The notes below the pieces were generated by a model, which was given only the letters and a program-made list of their open reading frames with translations, made no database searches and was not told the origin of the DNA. A DNA stretch of 64,000 bases from PFL25 sp046260155 (GTDB lineage Bacteria; Chloroflexota; Anaerolineae; Anaerolineales; UBA4823). Shown here piece by piece: positions 16,040 through 24,893 of this stretch (its first letter is position 1; every line of letters begins with the position of its first letter). The stretch lies in assembly GCA_046260155.1 (NCBI GenBank), contig JBJYXV010000091.1, forward strand, positions 53,642 to 117,641, read 5' to 3'. A program made the position numbers and the translations under genes.

Positions 16040-17932
16040 GTGGACCACCAAAGCCAAACCAATCCAGTCAATAATCACGAAAGTCGATTTCTCGAAATTT
16101 TAGAGAGTTCACGGAATCCAATCCTTTCAGATGGTGCGATGGGTACCATGTTGAACGCGAAAGGTGTGAAGTTTGATCAATGCTTTGATGCGCTCAATCT
16201 TTCCAACCCAGAATTAGTTGCTGAGATTCATCGAGCTTATATTGAAGCAGGTGCCGAGATCATTCAAACAAACACCTTTGGGGCAAACCGTTTTAAACTT
16301 TCTGAGCATGATTTAGGAGACCAGGTCAACGCGATTAATAAAGCTGGTGTAAATATCGCCAGGCAAGTGGTAAGCGCATCCAAGAGCAAACTATTTATTG
16401 CTGGAGATATTGGTCCGCTTGGAGTTCGTTTGGCACCGTTTGGGAGGGTCCAGACCAGCGAGGCATCGCTCGTGTTTCAAGAACAAATAGACGCCCTATG
16501 CCGTGCGGGTGTGGACCTGCTGATCCTGGAAACGATCAGTGATATTGTGGAAATGCAGGAAGCGATCCAAGCCGCCCGCCGGGTGTGCGACCTGCCGGTA
16601 GTAGCTTCAATGACCTTCACGCGGGACGACCGCACCATGTTGGGGGACAGTCCAGCACAGGTTGTTAAAGCCCTGCATGAAAACGGCGCAGATGTGATCG
16701 GTGTAAATTGTTCGGGTGGACCTGCCCAGATTTTACACATCCTGCGCAGCATGCACCAGGCTTTACCAGAGGCACGCTTATCGGCAATGCCGAATGCAGG
16801 ATGGCCCGAAAGAGTGGGAGGCAGGATCATGTATCCAGCCAGTCCCAAGTATTTTGGGGAATACAGCAAATTACTGCGCTCGGCTGGTGCATCCGTGATT
16901 GGAGGCTGCTGCGGAACTACTCCTGCCCATATTGAAGAAATGAAGAAAGGCTTAGAGGATCCCCAAGTGAGCATCCAGGTCAATGGATGGGGGATCTCGC
17001 CTGAGACAAGCGAAATGCCATTCCTGGTTGAAGAGAAAAGTTCTGGTTTATCTCAGAAGCTGGCAGCCGGAGAGTTTGTAATCTGCGTTGAGATGGACCC
17101 TCCCCGAGGCTTATCCACTCACAAATTAATGGCTGCAGCCTCCATGCTGGCTGAAGGTGGGGCAGATGTGATCAATATTGCAGATAATCCGATGGCAAGG
17201 ATGAGGATGAGCCCTTGGGCAGTCTGCAGTTTGATCCAGCGAGAGATCGGTGTCGAGACTGTTTTGCATTTTCCGACCCGAGGACGCAATTTGCTGCGTG
17301 TGCAGGGGGATTTGTTGGCAGCACACGCGATGGATATCAGGAATGTATTCGTTGTCATGGGTGACCCGACGGCGATCGGTGATTACCCGGATGCCATGGA
17401 CGATTATGATCTGGTACCTTCCGGTTTAATCAGCTTAATTAAGTGCGGATTCAATCTCGGAAAAGACCATGCAGGTAGTGAGATTGGGCAGCCGACATCT
17501 TTCTTTGTCGGTGGTGCCCTGAATCTGAATCCGCGATCTCCCGAAAAGGAGATCAGTGTCCTGCATCGAAAAATTGAATCCGGAATGGATTTCATCCTGA
17601 CTCAACCAGTTTTTCAACCGGGCCTTGCTGAAGAGTTTCTTGAAAAATACGTAGTGCGGTATGGTGCGCTGGAGGTACCGGTACTTGTGGGAGTGCTCCC
17701 GCTTGTTAATCCCCGGCATGCAGCATTTTTAAATAATGAAGTGCCGGGAATACAAATTCCCAGGGATGTCCAGAGGCGAATTGAAGATGCGCAGGATCAA
17801 TCTGCAGAAGAAGGCGCACGCATCGCCGTAGATCTTATTCGGCAATTGCGCTCCTGGTCACAAGGGATTTACCTGATGCCAGCTTTCCATCGTTATGATT
17901 TGGCCGTACAGGTCATCGAGCAGGTTAAATAA
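16040..17932 (+). CDS. Homocysteine S-methyltransferase / methylenetetrahydrofolate reductase fusion
   Basis: Two enzymes in one chain, as in YitJ-type proteins. The N-terminal half (to about residue 310) is a zinc-dependent homocysteine methyltransferase barrel: DGAMGTML, QTNTFGANRFKL, and zinc Cys ligands in GVNCSGGP and GGCCGTTPAHI. The C-terminal half (from about 330) is an FAD-dependent MTHFR barrel: VICVEMDPPRG, FVVMGDPTAIGDYP, DFILTQPVFQP. GTG 16040 is preferred because GAGG lies 8 nt upstream. TTG 16016 would overlap the DUF1786 stop. It could make methionine directly from methylene-THF-derived methyl groups. Confidence 0.92.
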   Translation: MDHQSQTNPVNNHESRFLEILESSRNPILSDGAMGTMLNAKGVKFDQCFDALNLSNPELVAEIHRAYIEAGAEIIQTNTFGANRFKLSEHDLGDQVNAINKAGVNIARQVVSASKSKLFIAGDIGPLGVRLAPFGRVQTSEASLVFQEQIDALCRAGVDLLILETISDIVEMQEAIQAARRVCDLPVVASMTFTRDDRTMLGDSPAQVVKALHENGADVIGVNCSGGPAQILHILRSMHQALPEARLSAMPNAGWPERVGGRIMYPASPKYFGEYSKLLRSAGASVIGGCCGTTPAHIEEMKKGLEDPQVSIQVNGWGISPETSEMPFLVEEKSSGLSQKLAAGEFVICVEMDPPRGLSTHKLMAAASMLAEGGADVINIADNPMARMRMSPWAVCSLIQREIGVETVLHFPTRGRNLLRVQGDLLAAHAMDIRNVFVVMGDPTAIGDYPDAMDDYDLVPSGLISLIKCGFNLGKDHAGSEIGQPTSFFVGGALNLNPRSPEKEISVLHRKIESGMDFILTQPVFQPGLAEEFLEKYVVRYGALEVPVLVGVLPLVNPRHAAFLNNEVPGIQIPRDVQRRIEDAQDQSAEEGARIAVDLIRQLRSWSQGIYLMPAFHRYDLAVQVIEQVK

Positions 17933-18260
17933 CATCATCGCCGCAAAGAACAAATCTCATAAAGCATAATACAATGCGGGCGGTGTGGGTTCATCTTAAG
18001 TGGAAATTGGTTTGTCCGGTGCTTTCCTGCGAAAGGTAAGGGACCTGCTGCCGCTGGTTTGATGAAAAAGAAAGCCCTACTACATAAAAGGCGATATCTT
18101 ACTATCCCTTCCTTCGCTGGTTAATCAGGAGATGATCCGGTAAATTAAGAAAATTTCACAGGGGTAAAAAGCTGTTCAGCCCATGAATTTCACGCAGCAG
18201 GATCGCAGAAACGGTGACTGCTATGACGATATTCTTGTTTTCCGCGATAGACACCCGGCC
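17933..18260. other. Intergenic region between convergent Hcy-MT/MTHFR and pheT
   Basis: 328 bp between convergent genes. There is no clear terminator. The only coding signal is the 32-codon minus-strand frame 18156-18254 described separately. Confidence 0.5.
18156..18254 (-). CDS. Possible 32-residue hydrophobic peptide coupled to pheT
   Basis: A GTG-initiated frame begins 6 nt after the pheT stop. GAGGAG inside the last pheT codons lies 10 nt upstream of the GTG. The peptide has a run IVIAVTVSAILL that could form a short membrane helix, flanked by charged residues. No known family. It may be a chance frame. Confidence 0.25.
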   Translation of the reverse strand: MSIAENKNIVIAVTVSAILLREIHGLNSFLPL

Positions 18261-20813
18261 TCAACTCCTCAATTCAGCACCAATTTTTTCACTCAGCTGA
18301 TTTATGATCTTGTTCCGGATGCGGGATACTTCTTTATCGGTTAAGGTGCGTTCCGGGTCCTGATATTTCAAACTGAATGCGAGGCTCTTTTTACCGGAGC
18401 CTGCCTGGCCTCCCCGGTAAACATCAAACAGATTGACCTCAGCGATCATCGTCCCTCCAGCAGCTTTCATGATCTCGACAATCTCCTGCACCTGAATATT
18501 TTCATCGACAATGAAGGCAAGATCCTCGAGGACAGGAGGGAATACTGGGACGGAGGATACATAATAGCGATCCGGTATCAGTGCTGCTATGGCTTCGATA
18601 TTCAAATCAGCAACCAGGACCGGGGATTCAGGAAAATCATAATTTCCCTTCACCAGGGGGTGAATTTCACCAAAAACCCCAATTTCAACTTCACCATAGT
18701 GGACCAATGCGCATTTTCCAGGATGGAAAGTTGGGTGCTGATACGGTTTGTATTGGGTGTCATGGATATGCAAACCCTCCAGCAAACCTTCGATGATACC
18801 TTTAAGATCGTAGAAATCCATCGGATTTTGATCGCTTTCCTCCCAATGTGGTAAATCCCTGCTTCCAGATAGAAAGATGGCAAGCTTCCGCGGTTCCTTT
18901 GGCAGCAATTCACCTTCTTCCGGAAGGTAAACTGCACCTAATTCGAAAAGTGACAAGCTGCGTGAGATTCGGCTGTTTCGCTCGCCAATTTCAAGTACGC
19001 TGGCCAGCAAACTCTGCCGCATGACGATCCTGTCACTCGCAATAGGGTTAGCAATTCGAAGATATTCTGCCCCAGGATAGGTTCTATCCGGTGAGATGCG
19101 GTTTTCATTTTCTGGATTGGTAAGCCTGTGGGACATTATTTCCTGGAGACCCAATCTGACGAGTATATCCCGGATCATTTCTTCTTGTTGGAGGATTGGA
19201 TTTCCATGTTGGGGAGGGAGCGCGTCGGCCAATCGGGTTTCGGGGATGCGATCATATCCATAAATGCGGGCGATCTCCTCCATCAAGTCCGCAATTCCGA
19301 TGATACCCTTCCCAATATCCAGTCGATGGGCAGGGGTTTGTGCGGTGATCTTCTCACCATCAAACTGAACTTGAAACTCGAGCCGGGTGAGTATATCCTC
19401 TATCTGGTTGGAAGAAATTTTAATCCCCAACCATCGTTCAACATCCTGGATCGAGAATTCCACCAGAGGATCCTCCGGTGGTAAGGGGTAGGAGTCCACC
19501 AAACCCTGCGCAACCACACCCCCTGCCCAGCGGTGCATCAATGCCAAGCCTCTAAGCACACCGTCTTCTGCTAAAGCAGGATGAACCCCACGTGAAAAGC
19601 GGTATGCCGCTTCAGAGGTCATCCGTTGGGCTGCTATAGTTCTGCGAATGTTTGTGAAATTCCAGGCTGCGCCTTCTAGAAGTATTCTACGAGTCTGCAG
19701 GGTAACCTCGGATTCTGCTCCACCCATCACCCCTGCGATTGAAAGGGCGCCTGCTGAATCGCACACCAAGACTGTGAAATCATCCAATTCATGCTCGATA
19801 TCATCCAGGGTTGTGAGGGTTTCACCTGGATCTGCAGTGCGGGTGATGATTTTTGGCGGTGCTCCTTTTGCTCTCTCGAGCAGCACATCATAATCAAAAG
19901 CGTGCAGCGGTTCCCCGATTTCAATCATGGCATAGTTAGTAGCATCCACGATGTTGTTTATCGGGCGCATACCAGCCAGGTGCAGCCTGCGCTGGACTTC
20001 ATAAGGGCTGGGATGAATCTCAATGCCCTCTATCAAACCTAGGACAAAACGCGGGTTGAGTTTTGGCTCTCGTATCTCAACGCTTACCTGCCCGTCAATC
20101 GTTGAACCCTCCATGGGAACACTTAAATCGGGGGATCGCAATTCTTTTCCGGTGACGGCAGCAATTTCCCGGGAAACGCCATAGATGTTTGCATCCCGGG
20201 CGATATTGGGGGTGATGGCAATCTCCAGCACAACATCCCCCATGTAATCCGCCAGCGGCATGCCAACCGGGGCATCTTCATCTAGGATGATCACTCCTTC
20301 ATGAGCCTCAGAGATACCCAACTCTTTTTCGGAACAGGCCATTGAATAGGATTCGACACCGCGGATTTTTGTCCGTTTAAGGGTCATTAACTCTTTCCCT
20401 GGTTTGTGCCCGTCGTAAAGTGTTGCACCTTCACGTGCATAGGCAACTTTGATCGCCTTGTCCAGGATACCCGCTCCTTTAAAGGGGAACAGGTTTGGCG
20501 CACCGGTTAAGGCGATATGTTCTTGTTCTCCATCGTCTAAACGACATAAAACAAGCCGGTCAGCATTGGGATGCGGCATCACCTCTGTGATGGCGCCAAC
20601 AACAATTTTTTCTTTGTTCCACTCCAGTCCAGAAATCTTGGTTTCCTGGCGGTATTCACCGCCGGAAGAATCCTTTTTTACCTTTGGCAGTGGAAGGCCT
20701 ACGAAGATAATTTCCTCGACTTCCAGTCCAGCCAATGTCAACTGCTGGGCCAGACTCTCAATCGGTAAATCAATATCCACGAAATCCTTGACCCATGATA
20801 TTGGTACTCTCAT
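18261..20813 (-). CDS. pheT: Phenylalanyl-tRNA synthetase beta subunit
   Basis: Forms the alpha2-beta2 synthetase with PheS. The 850-residue chain is complete. It has an N-terminal MRVPISWVKDFVDIDL, the EMAP/OB-fold tRNA-binding domain (residues about 65-210, VGAITEVMPHPNADRLVLCRLDDG), the B3/B4 editing region (PINNIVDATNYAMIEIGEPLHAFD), the B5 domain and inactive catalytic-like domain, and the C-terminal anticodon-binding RNP domain ending SLAFSLKYQDPERTLTDKEV. An unusual feature is a roughly 30-residue Lys/Gly/Ser-rich insertion after residue 42 (KVKKDSSGGEYRQETKISG). It is cotranscribed with pheS, 103 nt upstream. Confidence 0.97.
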   Translation of the reverse strand: MRVPISWVKDFVDIDLPIESLAQQLTLAGLEVEEIIFVGLPLPKVKKDSSGGEYRQETKISGLEWNKEKIVVGAITEVMPHPNADRLVLCRLDDGEQEHIALTGAPNLFPFKGAGILDKAIKVAYAREGATLYDGHKPGKELMTLKRTKIRGVESYSMACSEKELGISEAHEGVIILDEDAPVGMPLADYMGDVVLEIAITPNIARDANIYGVSREIAAVTGKELRSPDLSVPMEGSTIDGQVSVEIREPKLNPRFVLGLIEGIEIHPSPYEVQRRLHLAGMRPINNIVDATNYAMIEIGEPLHAFDYDVLLERAKGAPPKIITRTADPGETLTTLDDIEHELDDFTVLVCDSAGALSIAGVMGGAESEVTLQTRRILLEGAAWNFTNIRRTIAAQRMTSEAAYRFSRGVHPALAEDGVLRGLALMHRWAGGVVAQGLVDSYPLPPEDPLVEFSIQDVERWLGIKISSNQIEDILTRLEFQVQFDGEKITAQTPAHRLDIGKGIIGIADLMEEIARIYGYDRIPETRLADALPPQHGNPILQQEEMIRDILVRLGLQEIMSHRLTNPENENRISPDRTYPGAEYLRIANPIASDRIVMRQSLLASVLEIGERNSRISRSLSLFELGAVYLPEEGELLPKEPRKLAIFLSGSRDLPHWEESDQNPMDFYDLKGIIEGLLEGLHIHDTQYKPYQHPTFHPGKCALVHYGEVEIGVFGEIHPLVKGNYDFPESPVLVADLNIEAIAALIPDRYYVSSVPVFPPVLEDLAFIVDENIQVQEIVEIMKAAGGTMIAEVNLFDVYRGGQAGSGKKSLAFSLKYQDPERTLTDKEVSRIRNKIINQLSEKIGAELRS

Positions 20814-20916
20814 TTGATAACTCCTGCTAATCGATCCTTAGCGATAAATTTGATTTTCGGTAAAACCTGATTTCAAGTTTATATTTGTCCATATGAAGGC
20901 TGTTTAACTATAACTT

Positions 20917-21978
20917 TCAAAACTGCTCTAAAAAGCGGACATCATTTGCCCAGAAGTAGCGGATATCCTCGATACGATAGCGCAGCATAGCAATACGTTC
21001 TGGCCCAATCCCGAAGGCAAATCCAGTATAGATTTCAGGATCATAACCACCGTTCTGAAGCACAATCGGATGAACCATCCCGCAACCTAAAATCTCCAGC
21101 CATCCCGTCCGTTTGCAGACTGAACATCCCTGGCCACCACAGACAAAACATTCGATATCCACTTCCGCACTGGGTTCAGTAAATGGGAAATGAGAAGCCC
21201 TGAAGCGAGAGCGAACTTGCATTCCGAATATGCGTTTGTTGAAATCACTCAAGGTGCCTTTAAGATCACTGAAAGTGATCTCCTTTCCAACCGCCAGGCC
21301 TTCGACCTGGGTGAACTGGGATTCTGAGCGTGTATTGACCTGCTCATGGCGATAACACATCCCAGGTAGGATGATGCGAATCGAGGGAGGATCCTGGGGG
21401 TTTCCAGCAGAATACTCTCGCATTGCATGAATTTGTCCGGGCGAGGTATGTGTGCGCAGCAGAACCGGGTTATCAACATCATGATCGCCCTCTATATAAA
21501 ACGAATCCTGCATGTCACGAGCCGGATGGTGAGGGGGGAAATTAAGCAGTTGAAAATTAAATTCATCTGTTTCAACATCCGGAGATTGGTAGACCTGGAA
21601 TCCCATATCCGCAAATACCTGATAAATTACCCTTAAAGTTTGCGTTATCGGATGCAGGCGCCCAATTTTAAGCGTCCTGCCGGGTAATGTCACGTCTAAT
21701 TGTTCTGTTTCCAAAGAGCGCTGCAGCTCTTCCTGTTGGAGCAGATCTTCCTTTTCAGCAAGTTTCTTTTCAAGCAATTGTTTCACTTGATTGGCCTGCC
21801 TCCCAATAGCTGGTCTGTCTTCCTTTGGTAGCTGACCCAATTGGTCGAAAATGCCCATCAATTTAGAACTGCGTCCCAGGTATTCTATGCGCCAATTCTC
21901 CAGTGAATCCGCATGATCCACTTTTTCCAAAGCGGCTAGCGCATCCTGTTGAATGCTTTCTAATTGTTGTAATGCCAT
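20917..21978 (-). CDS. pheS: Phenylalanyl-tRNA synthetase alpha subunit
   Basis: The catalytic subunit: activates phenylalanine and transfers it to tRNA-Phe. 353 residues from ATG 21978, which is preceded by GGAGG at normal spacing. A longer in-frame reading to 22014 runs into the T-box terminator and is rejected. The N-terminal coiled coil (residues 5-85) is followed by the class II core: PITQTLRVIYQVFADMGFQ, DSFYIEG, LLRTHTSPGQIHAM, motif 2 (ILPGMCYRHEQVNTRSESQF) and motif 3 (GFAFGIGPERIAMLRYRIEDIR). It has a Cys cluster CFVCGGQGCSVCKRTGW near 288-304, which looks like a small zinc knuckle seen in some PheS proteins. Confidence 0.96.
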   Translation of the reverse strand: MALQQLESIQQDALAALEKVDHADSLENWRIEYLGRSSKLMGIFDQLGQLPKEDRPAIGRQANQVKQLLEKKLAEKEDLLQQEELQRSLETEQLDVTLPGRTLKIGRLHPITQTLRVIYQVFADMGFQVYQSPDVETDEFNFQLLNFPPHHPARDMQDSFYIEGDHDVDNPVLLRTHTSPGQIHAMREYSAGNPQDPPSIRIILPGMCYRHEQVNTRSESQFTQVEGLAVGKEITFSDLKGTLSDFNKRIFGMQVRSRFRASHFPFTEPSAEVDIECFVCGGQGCSVCKRTGWLEILGCGMVHPIVLQNGGYDPEIYTGFAFGIGPERIAMLRYRIEDIRYFWANDVRFLEQF

Positions 21979-21993
21979 TCGAACCTCCAAGGA

Positions 21994-22285
21994 TAATAAA
22001 AACATCCCGTCCATCTAAGGGACGGGATGTGATGCCCGTGGTACCACCCAAATTGACCGAAAATTCTGGTCCACTCAACCCCAACAGCAAGCGAATGCGA
22101 TTGGTCTCCCTTTCTAACGCTGGGAATGCGGCCCAAACTACAGGATCAAGATTGATCTTTCCCTTGGGCAGCTCAGGAGGGAACTTCTGCCAAGTTTAGC
22201 TGGGCCGGGGTTTCAGTCAATGCCCCTGGCTTCCCTGTCAGATTCCGTTGGCTTACTTTCCTCCATCGAGGCTGTTCAATTTATA
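21994..22285 (-). promoter_or_regulatory. T-box leader of pheST
   Basis: On the minus strand the T-box GGGTGGTACCACGGGC is at 22034-22049. A terminator stem, 11 bp perfect (22002-22012 with 22020-22030), and a T-rich tract follow. An AGTA motif lies near the 5' end of Stem I. A candidate phenylalanine specifier TTC lies at 22181-22183 within GCAGAAGTTCCC. Confidence 0.92.
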
Positions 22286-22296
22286 AAGGTTTCCCT

Positions 22297-22325
22297 ATTA
22301 TCTGCAAAAACCTCTTGCCTGTCAA
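22297..22325 (-). promoter_or_regulatory. Promoter of the pheST transcript
   Basis: On the minus strand: TTGACA (22320-22325), a 17-bp spacer, and GATAAT (22297-22302). It immediately precedes the T-box leader. Confidence 0.75.
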
Positions 22326-22356
22326 GGGAGAAAGCTCCGGAGTAGCCGGTAATTAC

Positions 22357-23034
22357 TCAGGTATTTTGCTTGGCAATTAACTGTTGAACCCTTGGATAAT
22401 CAGCGTATACACCTCGATTTTCGGGCGGCAGCAAGGCAGCCAGCTGGCACATGATCTCCTCAGTGTTATGCTTCAGATCCTGCTCCCGGTTCATTCGATC
22501 GACCGGTGGTAAAGTGAATGGTTTACCAAAATTGACTTTAATCACCGGGCGTTTTAATTTAAGGATCTCCTTCGTGATTTGCCAGGTTCCAGCAACTGCA
22601 ACAGGCAGAATTGGGACTCTGGCTTGATCAGCAAGGAAGGCCACCCCTGTCTTGGCTTCAAGAAGTGCTCCAGTGCGACTTCGTGTGCCTTCGGGAGCGA
22701 TACCCAAGACACCACCGTTTCTCAGGTGGTCGCGGGCTGTGCGGAGAGCACGTGTATCGATTTCCTCTCTGTTCAGCCAGATGCCGTCCATGAGGTCAAT
22801 TAGCAGGCGAAAAAAAGTATTCTTTTGATGTTTTTTTGCGACTAAACCTGTGACGTCTTCCCGGTTGATTAAGCAATAAACCAGCGGTACTTCGATCACA
22901 CTTAAATGGTTTGCTGCTGCTATATAACCACCGCTTTGGGGTAGATTTTCCCTACCTTTAACTTGTACTCTGGATAATAGGCGAAATAATATCCGGAATA
23001 TTAGACAAAAAGTTTTGTGAAAAATGCGATGCAC
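22357..23034 (-). CDS. PlsC-type 1-acyl-glycerol-3-phosphate acyltransferase
   Basis: A membrane-associated glycerolipid acyltransferase, 225 residues. An amphipathic/hydrophobic N-terminus (FCLIFRILFRLLSRV) precedes the acyltransferase domain. Block I is NHLSVIE: His42 is followed by Glu47 where the family usually has Asp (HX4D), so here it is HX4E. Block III is APEGTRSRTG near residue 116, with PILPVAVAG further on. The GTG start follows GGGAGAG at 8 nt. It may make phosphatidic acid or a related lipid. The acid swap is conservative but noteworthy. Confidence 0.88.
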   Translation of the reverse strand: MHRIFHKTFCLIFRILFRLLSRVQVKGRENLPQSGGYIAAANHLSVIEVPLVYCLINREDVTGLVAKKHQKNTFFRLLIDLMDGIWLNREEIDTRALRTARDHLRNGGVLGIAPEGTRSRTGALLEAKTGVAFLADQARVPILPVAVAGTWQITKEILKLKRPVIKVNFGKPFTLPPVDRMNREQDLKHNTEEIMCQLAALLPPENRGVYADYPRVQQLIAKQNT

Positions 23035-23132
23035 CAGGTTATCTCTCCCGGGTAATTTTATCCTTGATTTATAAATTTTTCCATTTAAAAAGTTACGTAT
23101 AAAATTTTTGGTAATTAATCCTGATAGGCTAG

Positions 23133-23138
23133 TATAAT
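23133..23138 (+). promoter_or_regulatory. -10 box of the PpiC lipoprotein gene
   Basis: A perfect TATAAT, with a weak TTGGTA 19 bp upstream (23108-23113). The ATG lies 9 nt after the box, so the mRNA would be leaderless or nearly so. Confidence 0.55.
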
Positions 23139-23147
23139 TTGTCAGAT

Positions 23148-24056
23148 ATGTACTTGAAGTATTACCGAATTCCTCTAATCCTAATTGTTTTCATGATTTC
23201 AGCCTGTGGGATTCAGCAAACCCCCGTACCCCGGGTTGAATCTCCGGTACCAGAATCGAGTCCAACCAGCACGCAAACATCCTTGCCTCCTACAGAGACA
23301 CCCATACCGATGGCGGTGATCATTAATGGTGAAGGGATTACTCTTGAAGAGTTCAATGCTGAGCTCGACAGATTTTTAACAGCCCAAGAGGGTGATTCTG
23401 GAATCGAACGGCAATCAGCAGAGACGATAGTCCTGGACGATTTGATCGGGCAGACTCTATTGTCACAAGGTGCAGATGAAAATGGGTTTAAACTGACCGA
23501 AGAAATGCTTTCAGAGCGAATCGACAATCTGATCGCCGAGGCAGGTGGTGAAGATGCCTTCAATCAATGGTTACAGGCAAATGGTTATGATCAAGCATCC
23601 TTCAGGAAGGATTTAGAAAGATCAATCAAAGCGGCTTGGATGCGTGATCAAATTCTTGCTGAAGTGCCGTCGGTTGCCAAACAGGTCAATCTTCGTCAAA
23701 TATTTCTCCTGGACGCTGCTCAAGCACAGCAGGTCTTCCAAGAGCTGGAGTCTGGAACGGATTTTGCAACCTTAGCGGCAGAATATGATCCCCTCACGCG
23801 TGGAGAAATCGGTTGGGTACCTCGAGACTATTTACCACATAAAATCATCGAAGAAGCGGCATTTACACTACAACCGGGAGAATATTCTCCAGTGCTTGAA
23901 ACAACAGTTGGCTACCATATCATCCAGGTTACCGCCATCGACGAGGAACGTCGATTAAGTCCTGATGCTCGCTTGATTTGGCAAGAGTTAGCGTTGCGCG
24001 ATTGGGTGAACCAGCATCGTGAAGATAGCGACATCGAAATATTAGCCTTAGGATAG
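23148..24056 (+). CDS. PpiC/SurA-type peptidyl-prolyl isomerase lipoprotein
   Basis: An extracytoplasmic foldase or chaperone. The signal peptide ends in ISAC with lipidated Cys20, followed by a Pro/Thr/Ser linker (TPVPRVESPVPESSPTS). A SurA-like N-terminal helical domain occupies about residues 50-180 (VIINGEGITLEEFNAEL, LIGQTLLSQGADENGF). A parvulin domain follows (VNLRQIFLLDAAQAQQVFQEL, GEIGWVPRDYLP, TVGYHIIQVTA). ATG 23148 is chosen over TTG 23139 because the latter touches the -10 box. It is followed 11 nt later by a membrane-anchored linker protein, probably an operon. Confidence 0.88.
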   Translation: MYLKYYRIPLILIVFMISACGIQQTPVPRVESPVPESSPTSTQTSLPPTETPIPMAVIINGEGITLEEFNAELDRFLTAQEGDSGIERQSAETIVLDDLIGQTLLSQGADENGFKLTEEMLSERIDNLIAEAGGEDAFNQWLQANGYDQASFRKDLERSIKAAWMRDQILAEVPSVAKQVNLRQIFLLDAAQAQQVFQELESGTDFATLAAEYDPLTRGEIGWVPRDYLPHKIIEEAAFTLQPGEYSPVLETTVGYHIIQVTAIDEERRLSPDARLIWQELALRDWVNQHREDSDIEILALG

Positions 24057-24067
24057 GGAAGTGACAC

Positions 24068-24877
24068 ATGGATTCTTTTGATTTTTCCGATGATGCCCTA
24101 GAACCAGCGCAGAACAGTGCAGCTATAATTTGGAATATCCTCACAGTCATAGTTGTACTGATGATAGTATGTGTATGCGTCGTGGTTGGCTTACTGATGG
24201 TAAATCCACAAATTTCATTTAATCCTTATCCCCCACCAACTTTACCTGTTGAGGCAGAATTTCCAACTGCGACCCCGACCCCGAAGAGTGTTCTGCCTCC
24301 AACCTGGACCCCGGCTCCAACACTGTTTGCTACTCCAACACCGATACCTACGAATACTCTGGTACCGACGAATACCGAAACAGCAGTGGATACTGTACTT
24401 CCTCCTGATAGTTCCCCGACCAGTGAAACCCCCGGTGAAGGTGAACCCACTTCAACACCGGTAATCGCGACCGCTTCAGCTACACCCTCTGAAGAGATGC
24501 CTTTTGTTCTGCATCCAGGGGATCCGGTTGCAATCAATAATATTGGGCATCAAGAATTAGGGTGTGCGTGGATGGGAGTGGGTGGAAGGGCTTTTGACCT
24601 CAGCGGTGCGCCAGTTGAACAAGGTTTATTCATCCAGCTTGGCGGTACTGTCGGTGATGAGTCTATTGAAATGCTGGGTATGCTTGGAATGGTAGCGACT
24701 TACGGCCCTGGAAGTTACGAATTTGTGCTGGGAGACGCGCCTGTAGAATCAACCCAGCTTTTATGGGTCCAGTTGCTGGATCAGGCAATGCTGCCGCTCT
24801 CGAATAAAATATATTTCGATACTTTTGCTGATTGTGAAAAGAATCTGATCCTGATAAATTTCAACCAGGTCCGGTGA
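24068..24877 (+). CDS. Single-span membrane protein with Thr/Pro linker and extracytoplasmic domain
   Basis: A 269-residue protein of unknown function. An acidic cytoplasmic tail (about 25 residues) leads to one transmembrane segment (IIWNILTVIVVLMIVCVCVV). A 90-residue spacer of repeated Pro-Thr-Ala-Thr-Pro-type units follows. The last 110 residues form a compact domain starting HPGDPVAINNIGHQELGC, with two Cys (one in GCAWMG, one in FADCEKN) that could pair outside the cell. The Thr/Pro spacer probably crosses the cell wall. The gene follows the PpiC lipoprotein by 11 nt and may be a client or partner. Confidence 0.7.
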   Translation: MDSFDFSDDALEPAQNSAAIIWNILTVIVVLMIVCVCVVVGLLMVNPQISFNPYPPPTLPVEAEFPTATPTPKSVLPPTWTPAPTLFATPTPIPTNTLVPTNTETAVDTVLPPDSSPTSETPGEGEPTSTPVIATASATPSEEMPFVLHPGDPVAINNIGHQELGCAWMGVGGRAFDLSGAPVEQGLFIQLGGTVGDESIEMLGMLGMVATYGPGSYEFVLGDAPVESTQLLWVQLLDQAMLPLSNKIYFDTFADCEKNLILINFNQVR

Positions 24878-24893
24878 AGCAGAAATTGGCAGA

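Noticed and set aside
21979..22014. N-terminal extension of pheS from 22014
   Set aside because: It runs through the T-box terminator; ATG 21978 has the ribosome-binding site.
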